Assembly: GCF_001949145.1 (NCBI RefSeq)
Contig: NW_019091503.1
Location: 319,255-331,106, forward strand
Reading direction: 5' to 3'
DNA: 11,852 bases
Source: Acanthaster planci
Taxonomy: Eukaryota; Echinodermata; Asteroidea; Valvatida; Acanthasteridae
The notes under the pieces are model-generated. The model made no database searches, had not been told where the DNA came from, and worked only from the letters and a program-made list of their open reading frames with translations. The position numbers were made by a program, and so were the translations under genes. This document shows positions 1 through 9,200 of this stretch, piece by piece. Position 1 is the first letter of the stretch, and each line of letters opens with the position of its first letter.

Positions 1-39
1 GATATGAAATGTCTTTACTGTCATCTTGTCCTCTATCAG

Positions 40-264
40 GCGTCTCACCCAGACAGCCAATGGCACCATCCCCCTACTATCAGCAGTCTCCAGAAGGTGC
101 TATTCAACACAGTCCATACAGCAGGACTCACAACATGGGTATGCAAGGCAATTCCTCGCCGCTCTTTACTCCAAACAGCCCTGCAGCCTACCCACAAGGA
201 AGCTCAGTCAAAGTGCCCCTTGGAAGTCCAACTAGATACCAACATGCGGGACTAACTGGACAAG
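40..264 (+). CDS. NIPBL: NIPBL exon 1 of window: Pro/Ser/Gln-rich disordered segment
   Basis: This exon encodes residues 1-75 of the visible protein. It is rich in P, S, Q, Y and G, with motifs such as PMAPSPYYQQSPEG and SPLFTPNSPAAYPQ. These resemble the PSPY...QSPAGY stretch of the vertebrate NIPBL N-terminal region, which is predicted to be disordered. The acceptor is a pyrimidine-rich tract ending tctatcag at 39, and the donor is caag|gtagtt at 265. The exon is 225 bp with phase 1 at both ends. An ATG at 9 lies in the same frame but upstream of the acceptor, so I do not take it as a start. Low-complexity sequence makes the family assignment of this exon depend on its frame-compatible joining to later exons. 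Confidence 0.85.
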
Positions 265-3200
265 GTAGTTTGTCCTGAAAACCTAGTTTTTCTAGACTTT
301 GAAACAGTGTTCAGATGTATTAGAAATTCTGAAAGAGCCTTCTCAATTTTTCTTTAGTAAATAATACAGGGTGCGAAATTCCAGGTGATAAATGTGAAGT
401 AAGCTTCCTGGTTCAGTTTTGGAAAAATGCGAGAGCTCTTGACATTCAGTGCTGTAGAAAGAAGAAAACTACCACTCAGAATTCACTTATGAGTCTTCCT
501 GGACAAACAGAAATTTGAAATAATTCAAGCCTCCTGCGTGCAACAGGCAAATAGAATTTGTTGACCATTTCCCACAGTGTTCTGCAAAACTGGCCTTTCT
601 CTTACTGATCTAATATTATAAATCGCCGGTATTGAGACACAGGAACTTGCATTTTTCAACCAGGATCACCTGTTCCAACGTCAGTCAATGGTTACACAGG
701 GCATCAATTGTCACCTGCCACAGCTACAAGTCCCAGTCAACCTGTGCCAACTCCACCACCGGTACAGGCAAAATCGAGATCACAGCTAGCACAACCACCA
801 AACGGTGAGGAAAGCAGGGCTTATTAATTAAATACTATCAAGTACTTTGAGGCAAGAGAAACTTGCTGCAGAAGTGGAATGTTTGTCTTTTTGTTGTTGA
901 GTGAGATCCTTATATTGGAAAACAATCATGATACTATCTAATTCAGCTTACCTTTCAAGTATTTTTCATGCATGGTCTCTCATATGCTTAGACTTCAGAT
1001 AGCCTGGAATGAGCACTATTACCAGAATGCCCAGCAATATAATTTTTGATTTACCTGACACTAAATTTGTAATAATGACAGGAGCTGGACCTTCAGGTGA
1101 TTATGTGCAACAACCAACACCAAGGGGCAGAGGACGACCACGCAAGCGGCCACCAAATCTAGAAGTCAGTCAAAGAGCTGTCTCTGTGAGGGTAATTTCT
1201 TCTGTCTAGACAATGTCAAAGTTCACAGTTGTGCCAAATCTAGACATATCGGTGTTGCTGTCACTTGATCCAATATCATGACAAAGTGGAAATAACTTCA
1301 GGATGCAAACCACTTGCTCTAGTATTTCAACTAATACTTTCTGTAACATACTCCAGTACAACATGTTATTTTGATTTTGTATCAGGCAAAAATGCTGAAA
1401 CATAAAGGTTTTCTACAATTCTTCAATACTGGTGATTCACAATAGTGCGCCTCCAGGAGTTTGCAATGTGTTGGCCAATCACGTGAAATCTGTTGACCCT
1501 TTCCAAATGTGCATTGCGTCAACAGATTGCAGGCATTGTGATTGGCCTACGTGTTGCAAACTTTTGGAGGTGCACTCTTATGAATCACCCATATTAGAAA
1601 TAATTAGTTGATATAAACTGACAAAAATTGACTGAAATACTTGCATTTTGGTGAGTTTTTCAGTTCAGTGGAAAAAATGTAAATTCATCTCGCCATTACC
1701 AACTCTGTTATTGTAATTCATACTCAATTTTCAGAATATGAAAGTGAAAATAGTTGGTAGTACCATGACCATATATTCTCAGTTTCATTGAGAAAAGACA
1801 GTTCATTATATTGAGGTCGTTAACAGTGCGATCAGTTTCTCCTGTAATGTGGAATGGCCTAGTTTAAAAGGGAAGGACTTTCACTTCTAGCAGAATAGAA
1901 CGTCTCAGGAGATATTTGATATACCAAGCTTTACTGACTAAAGCAATATTTCTTTGAAAACAAACAAGTCTGAAACGTAATACCCATCCATCATAGAATT
2001 TTTTGTCATCTTTTCAGGAAACTGATGCAGCATCTTCTGCTGGTGCGTATCAGTCGCCTGCCAGTTATCAAGCAGAGCCACAGACTAGTCAAGAAAGTTC
2101 CTCCCTTGATGTCACAGAATCGGATTCATCAGTGAAGGACTCAAGTAGACGTAAAAAACGCAAGTCCCATAAAGAAGATCGAGAGAGAGACAAAGAATTA
2201 CCACAGTACAATATTGTGAGTTCTCCTGATACCAGTGGCTCAACCAAGATCAAACTGAAGCTAACAAGGTTTCCAGTCAAGTTCAGCGAATCAAAAGAAA
2301 AGGAAAAGTTGCCAGAAGCAAAACGGGAAACTGTTGTAAGGCAACCAGAAACAGTGTTGACAGCTCAACCAGAAACAGTGTTGAAAGAGCCAGAACAAGT
2401 TGTAAAAGAAGAAGTGAAAAGGGACACAAGGAATGTCGCCCAGGAATCTTTGTACACTTTTCAGGAGGATGCTAAACACAGTGAACGGACAGGTGTATCT
2501 GATGTCCAAGATGAACCTCAAACAGAAGTACATCCTCTGAACAAGGAGGTAACTCTACCTAACAAGGAGGTAACTCTACCTAACAAGGATATTGCTGAGC
2601 CTGATGAAGTTACAAAGCCTCCAGAGGAACCCAAACCTCAAGATACACCCAAGTCTCTAGGAGTACGCCAGCCTGAAGACATACCACAACAAGAGGATGC
2701 CTCAGCCAGTGAAGCTAGGACATCAACACAAGAAAAAGATGGCGATGGAGACAGTATCATAGCAAATAAATCAGAGGATGGTGGTAAGCGGTGCAGTATT
2801 AATTTCTGATTTCAGGAAAATTGTGTTGGGTAATTGCATGGCTGTTGAAAAAGAGTGAACAACTGGTTTTGGAAGTGTCATTGATTAATTTAAATCCTTG
2901 ATGCTGTGCGAGTAACCACCCTAAATGCCACAAGTCACTGGTTTTTCTGTGACCCCTTTGCTTAGTTTTTGCTTAAGTAACCTTGGCCAACGGCTTGGTT
3001 CTGCAATTTATAATCTCAGTTTAAGCATCAAGCCCATTTATGCTGGTATTACTCTAAGAAATTTGCTGAGGATAGAAAGTATTGCTTTGAAGAGGCCGGT
3101 TGTCTGCCAAAAATTCATATTCATTCTGTCAACTTGTTTCGCAGATACAGTCTCGAAAAGTGCAATCAGTCAACCTAGGATACTACTGACCAAGATCTCC

Positions 3201-6200
3201 ATATCAGAGGATCAAGTGGCCCTGCTGGCTAAACCCATGGGAAGGGGAAAGAAACGACAACGGAAGAATACAGACACTGATGAAGAGTGGGAACCAGCAC
3301 CACCACCTGCTTCCAGACAAGAAGCTCTCCCATCTCCCGTGTCTCAAGGCCCACCTGCCCAAATTTTCATTGAAAGAGACGAGGAAGATGATGAAGAAGA
3401 AGGTATGTGTTGGCTTGAAGCTCTGAAAAGACAAGCAGTATTACCCTTTTCTTCTGGAATTCATAGCCATTGTAATACTTGAGATGCTTTTGTTAACAAA
3501 CCGTGTGCTGAAGTAGCACCTGACATTTCATCAAATTTTCTGAGATTAACACAAATCACTTAACTGCTGGTGTTACCCCTTTGCCAAAGAAATACTCCTT
3601 ACATTTTCTTGTCACGACGTCTTCTTTTCCCTTGATTTCTGACCTGTCTATTGCAGCACCTAAGAAGAGGCTAAAGAGGGACAAAACACCAAACAAGAAG
3701 GCCACATACCTAGATGATGACGGTAAGTAGGTTGGTTTCTCAATGAATTGACAGTCTTCAATCGTTTTGATCTAAGCATACTGTAAACCATTTGACCGTT
3801 GTTGTTGTCTACAGAACTTACTGAGTCTGCCACATTTAAGAGGTTCCATGCTGCCATGGAAGCAGTATTTGAAGGATCAGAAGATATGGACATAAGCGTT
3901 GAGCAAGGTAGGTATAGCATTGTGTTTGGAAGGAAATGTAATTGTTGTAGACAAACAAAAGCGGGAGATGTGAAACCCCATGGAGGGGAATTTTGGCACA
4001 GCTCATGTGGTATTTGTCTTTCAAAATGTTGTAAACCAAGGATTAACTTGAGGAGGTCAACGCTAATGTAAATCAAACTATTTCATTTAAGCCAGCGTCT
4101 TTTTATGTGTTGATATTTGTTTTGATTTTGGAGTAGCTGATGATGAAGAAGAGACTGATGAATGTAATCCTGAGCTACTCATCAGTAAACCTGTTCTGAA
4201 TGATCTGGTCTCGGAATCGGCCAAACTCAAATCCATGGGTGTTATGAACCAGGTAAGGAAAGAACAAAGCTTGAGGAGTCAGTCTCATTTTGGAAAGTAC
4301 TTTCAACTGTGTCTACATTTTGAGAAGAGCTTCAACTGCCACTCTTGTTTGATGAGAATAAGAAAACCATTTCTATTGAACAAGGGTGCCATCCTTCTTG
4401 ACATCTTCATGGCAGGAGACCCCAAAACTCTAGAAAGAAGAGGCAATGTACAAGTTTGACAACAATTTACATATCAGCAAAAATTCATGATCAGAAAACT
4501 TGTAAATGGAAACCTTTTAATTACAGATTCCTCATGAGAAACTAGTTCGGTTGTTGAACATCTTGGAGAGAAACATCCGGGATGGCACAAAGGTTAAACC
4601 CAACATTAATCATGTAAGTTGACAAATATGAAATATAGTCTTATGACGAAATATAGATCCAGTTAGCTTAAAATTACCATATTTTGAAAAGATTATATTA
4701 CCCCAGTGTCACTGTGTTGGTGTACTTCCTTTTCCCATCTGTTTCCTTTTGCCACAAAAGGAGTTGGTCTAATTTTCCAAAGTTTGAAAATTTCTTGTAC
4801 GTAAAGAGCCTAATGCATACAAAAAATGAGCTTATTTAGTCAATTTTTCATTGTGAAATACAGTACTACAGCAAACATTTAATTAGTGTGAGTTGGTTAC
4901 AGCCTTTCACATGCTTGTAGTACCATAGTTTACATCCGTCTATCATTTTTGGCCATTGCTTAATATGACTTTCTTGATAAATACCATGACCTGACCTATC
5001 TTGTGCACAGTGCCTACGCACAATGAGTCACGTTTTGATCCGTGCTTACCAAAAGAGTCCACTCAGTGGTACAACCAAGGAATTGCTAATTATGACCGGC
5101 ATTTTACCCAACCCATCAGGATGAGGGAGGTCGTGGGGAACGCCTGTGGCGTGAGCTAGCCATGGAGAGGATTACACATTCTGTAGATTCAGCATTGACT
5201 GCACTCTATGTCATGACAGCAGACGCTATGCCAAAGGAAGTCTTCATTGAAGATGTCATTGATCGTACTGCCAATTTGGCCAAGTTCCAGTTGCAGAATT
5301 CCATCTACCCTGAGTTTGATCCTGTTTATCGAGTTGGCACAGATAAGAGTAAGTATAGTTGTCATCGTGGCCGCCAGGAATGAACAAATAGTTGTGAAGG
5401 TTTAGATGTAACAGGATTAATCTCGCTGAGCCAGCAGGCTGATTTCTGTGGGCAATTTTTGAAAAATTGTGCTTTGTAGCGGATAGACATGCAAGACACA
5501 TTTCAATGTAATATAAGCCTTAACTTGTGAACACTTTAGAATTTTGGTGTGTGTGTTTTAAGAGGTTGCATTCAAGCATACAGAGGTTAAAACACTAGTC
5601 ACCTCATATTTCACAGTGAAAAAAATCACCACACAGGCATTGCGTTAACATTTTGAATTTCTGAAAAGTACAAGATATTTGGTCAATGTATTCAAGTTTT
5701 GTATTATATTAATTGTATAATTGAGGAATGTTTAAATTGAAGTCTGATATGAATGTTCTGTAATGTTATGGCTCTTATTTTTCAGATGCAGTGTATACGA
5801 ATATGAAGATGAAGCGGGCCCGTGCTCATGGATCCTCTGAGAAATCCATCATTGCCTTGTACAACAAACTCTGTGTATTGGTCGCCAACTTAGGCGAGCT
5901 CTTGGACATACAGATTTTGACTGATTCCACAGTATTACTGGTACATACAAATTGTTAGCTTATTATCTCATGTGGGATTGTTTTGGTGCCAATGCCTTGG
6001 ACATGGGCTCAGTCGATTGTAATGAGAATCACTTTTTTTTCTCTCCTCAAAATTAAAGCCTTCAATGCTAATACTGTGAATTGGATGCTTTTGCTTTTGA
6101 TTTTCTAAAATAAGATCTTGTGGAATGGACGTGATGATAAATGTTGTCTTGGTGTTTATTCTCATTTCAAGGTCTCATCTATTGGTACCGCTCCATTCTT

Positions 6201-9200
6201 TGTGGAGAATATCAGCGAACTACAGCTGAGTGCAATGAAACTCATCTCAACGGTAAATCTGCTGGCGTTGTATTTAGACACATGAACTTTCACTCTATTA
6301 GCTCTTTTAGGCAAGGATGTTCTGGGTTCCCTTTGCTGATTTGCAACTTGATCAGAACTGAGTTAATTCATTAGAAATCACATTGTAAAATATTGACTTT
6401 CGTCATAACCAGATAACCAGAGCAAAGCAGTTTTTATTCAGTTCCTGTTAATTCATAACCTGTTATAACCAGTAACTTTCTTTTGATGACAGGTGTTTTC
6501 TAAATACGAGAAACACCGGCAGTTGATATTGGAAGACATTTTTGCATCACTAGCAAGGTTACCCTCCAGTAAGAAGAATCTCAGAAACTTCAGGTGGGTT
6601 GAAACATTTAGTTGAGACTAAAGTTGAGTCCTAGTTCATTGTCATTAGATGAGTGTGAGTCGCCTAACTTGGACTTGAGTCACAAATCACTCACTTGTTT
6701 TAAATTTTCTGCAGGTTAAACCAAGACACCAATGTTCAGATGGTAACAGCACTAGTCTTGCAGTTGATACAGTGTGTTGTGGTTCTACCTCAACCAAAAG
6801 ATGATTCTGAAGGGAATCAGGAAGAGTCTGATGATGAGTACAGTTATGATGATGACGACTTGAAAAAGTCAAGAGAGGTATGAATTATGTAATGGCATGT
6901 TGTAAGGTCGTGTGTACATGTGCCCTCCACTGGTGTAAAATTTTACGTCAGAAATCCAGCGCTGAGTTAAACATAGTATGGTTAACTTGTATCTTTGACA
7001 AGTTGGCAGTGATTGAGTAGTTAGTGACTAGTTGAATGGCTAGTTATTATGGATTGTTGTGTGTGTTACAGTGTGCAGTGAGACGCCAGTCAGTCATTCC
7101 AAGACACACCGCCTTAGCTGAGATACTAAACATTTGTTTCCCGTTCGTGTTTGAGTGACTTGTTTTCATTGTATTACAGGTGGACAAGGATGTGTTGATC
7201 ATCAATACATACGAAACTGCTGTAAGAACGGGCCAAAACTTCTTGTCTGTCTTCTTGAAGAAGTAAGTTAACATTCCTCTTCTTATGATGTATGAATTAT
7301 TCATGACATGAAGATTTATCATAACAGGCTTTTTACTCTTCAACTCATTTTGGATGTTCTTTACAAAGTACTTGTAAAATTTCAACTTCAGTTTTTATTT
7401 ACTAACCATGGTCAGTGCAGTGAACTTACTGGAATAGAATTTGTGGTAGGTAAAATGGAACTGGGTAATGAGCTTGTGTACTTTGAACAGGTGTGTCAGT
7501 CGAGATGAAGAAGATTATCGACCTCTGTTTGAGAACTTTGTACAAGATCTCCTGTCTGCTGTCAATAAACCAGAGTGGCCTGCTGCTGAGCTGTTACTGA
7601 GTCTGTTGGGGAGATTACTGGTAAGTAGATAAAGTGAAAAAATAGAGAACATAGTGTGAGAGTGTGAAAAGGGGGTCATTGGGGACTGAACATTACGTGG
7701 GATTCTTGGTCGGCCTTGACTGTAAAAATGCAGGTAGAATTGTGTATGACTTTTTGCACTCGAAACTACCAAATTCAAATTGAGGATGAATCATGACTTA
7801 ATCACTTAAAGTAATTTACAAAAAAAGGACGCTAACAAGTTCTATCTTATCAAGCAGTCTTACCTTTATTGGTGGTGTAACTCAAGAAGTGGAACTCTGG
7901 TCATGTTGGTTATGTCTGCATTTTCTTGAATATGTAGATGCACCAGTTCAGCAATCGCTCCAATGATATGACGATGCGTGTTTCATCGTTAGACTATTTG
8001 GGTCAGATAGCGAGTAGGTTGAGAAAGCATGCAGTGTCAAGCTACATGGATCAAGGCACATTGGATACTATTGTTACTCAGGTAAGATCAGTTTATTTGG
8101 AAGGAAGAATTGTTGGTAAGTGAGAAAGATGTCAGATGTTTTGAAGGTGTAGTGCAAGTATCGTGTGTCTAGGCATTAACCCTAACACTCCTCAATTCTT
8201 CACCTGTTGGAGGACTGAGGAGTGTTAGGGTTAACATTCCTCAGCCTCCAACATGTGAATTAAGCATCAGGCTTTGTGTACCAACACGTATGCTTGTGGA
8301 CACTTGACAAAAAGTAGTGTTTTGAAATTTCTGCAGTCCACAGTCAAGGTACCCCTATCTGCAAGCCACCCTTAGCCGTTTCTAACAAGGTGAAAGGAAA
8401 AACTTTTTCCATTGGGACAGGGTCCAATTCAATGAGGCTGCTTAGTGGTCTGCTGTAGGTGATATTAAATTTGTGCTGACCTTAAGACGAAGGCCCTGTC
8501 CGAATCACTTGGCTACGGCTGAAAATTACACACAACTCTATGGGAACTGGCCACAGCCACTACCATAGACTCTAGTGTAATTTCAAGCTGCAGCCAAGTG
8601 ATTCAGACACGGACTAATTTGTGTTTGCTGATATATTTATTAAGCATTCTACCATCGCTTCTCTCTTAACAGACAAGGTCAGCAGTTGCAGAACAGTCTG
8701 GTGATGAAAATGATTCGAAAGATTCAGATCAAACAGACTACATTCAGAATTTACAGCAAGCCATGCTGGACTACTTGTCTTACAACAGTCAGAATGATCC
8801 AGCAATATTGGTAAGTAGAGCTGAATATTGGTATCAGGTTGGACTTGATACTTGGGGCTTTATTTCTTTCTAGCTGCTCTAATTCTGCTAAACTTACACC
8901 GTAGTTTCTTGTACGAGTCGGAGAAAATATTCATTTAAAACTAGGTTCTGCTGCATTCATATGCCTTATTTGTACGTTGACATAAATTGTAGTGTTGCAA
9001 ATGTTGCCTTAGACTACAATTGTAACTTAAGAACGACATCCTGTTTCACCTATTGTCTCGTTTCCAACAGTCAGATATACTTTCTTCAAATGAAGTTTAA
9101 TATGAAATAAATTTTGGGTCTAAGTTCACGTGATTGTATTTATGCAGTTTGCCAGACACTTCCTGGTGGCTCAGTGGTATCGAGACACCACAGCTGAAGT

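Larger units (their letters stand above)
8082..8672 (+). other. Intron 17 (591 bp) with two inverted-repeat structures
   Basis: gtaaga to ctcttaacag. It contains the interleaved inverted repeats at 8176-8261 and the foldback at 8498-8614, listed separately, plus a small perfect hairpin at 8396-8410 (ggaaaaa, c, tttttcc). No coding signal was found. Confidence 0.85.

Noticed and set aside
1-39. Promoter or transcription start at the left edge
   Set aside because: The first exon here is an internal coding exon with an acceptor site, so the gene's start lies outside the window.
9-278. Reading frame starting at ATG 9 as a complete small protein
   Set aside because: A good acceptor lies at 38-39 and a donor at 265, and the frame joins later NIPBL exons. 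The ATG is intronic.
2925-3144. Open frame upstream of exon 5 as an exon extension
   Set aside because: It has no family similarity, and the acceptor gtttcgcag at 3144 gives the correct phase with the preceding exon.
3660-4076. Minus-strand open frame of 138 codons
   Set aside because: It is the antisense shadow of NIPBL exons 6 and 7 plus intron, with no recognisable protein.
4253-4459. In-frame readthrough of exon 8 into intron 8 with a Cys/His cluster (FNCHSC)
   Set aside because: The cysteines do not form a recognisable zinc-site spacing, and the splice donor gtaagg is strong. I judge it chance.
6594-6714. Recurring gagtc words in intron 13, considered as a satellite remnant
   Set aside because: There are only a few short copies without regular spacing; not enough to call a repeat.
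7047-7385. Minus-strand open frame of 112 codons
   Set aside because: It runs antisense across exon 15 and parts of two introns and resembles no protein I know.
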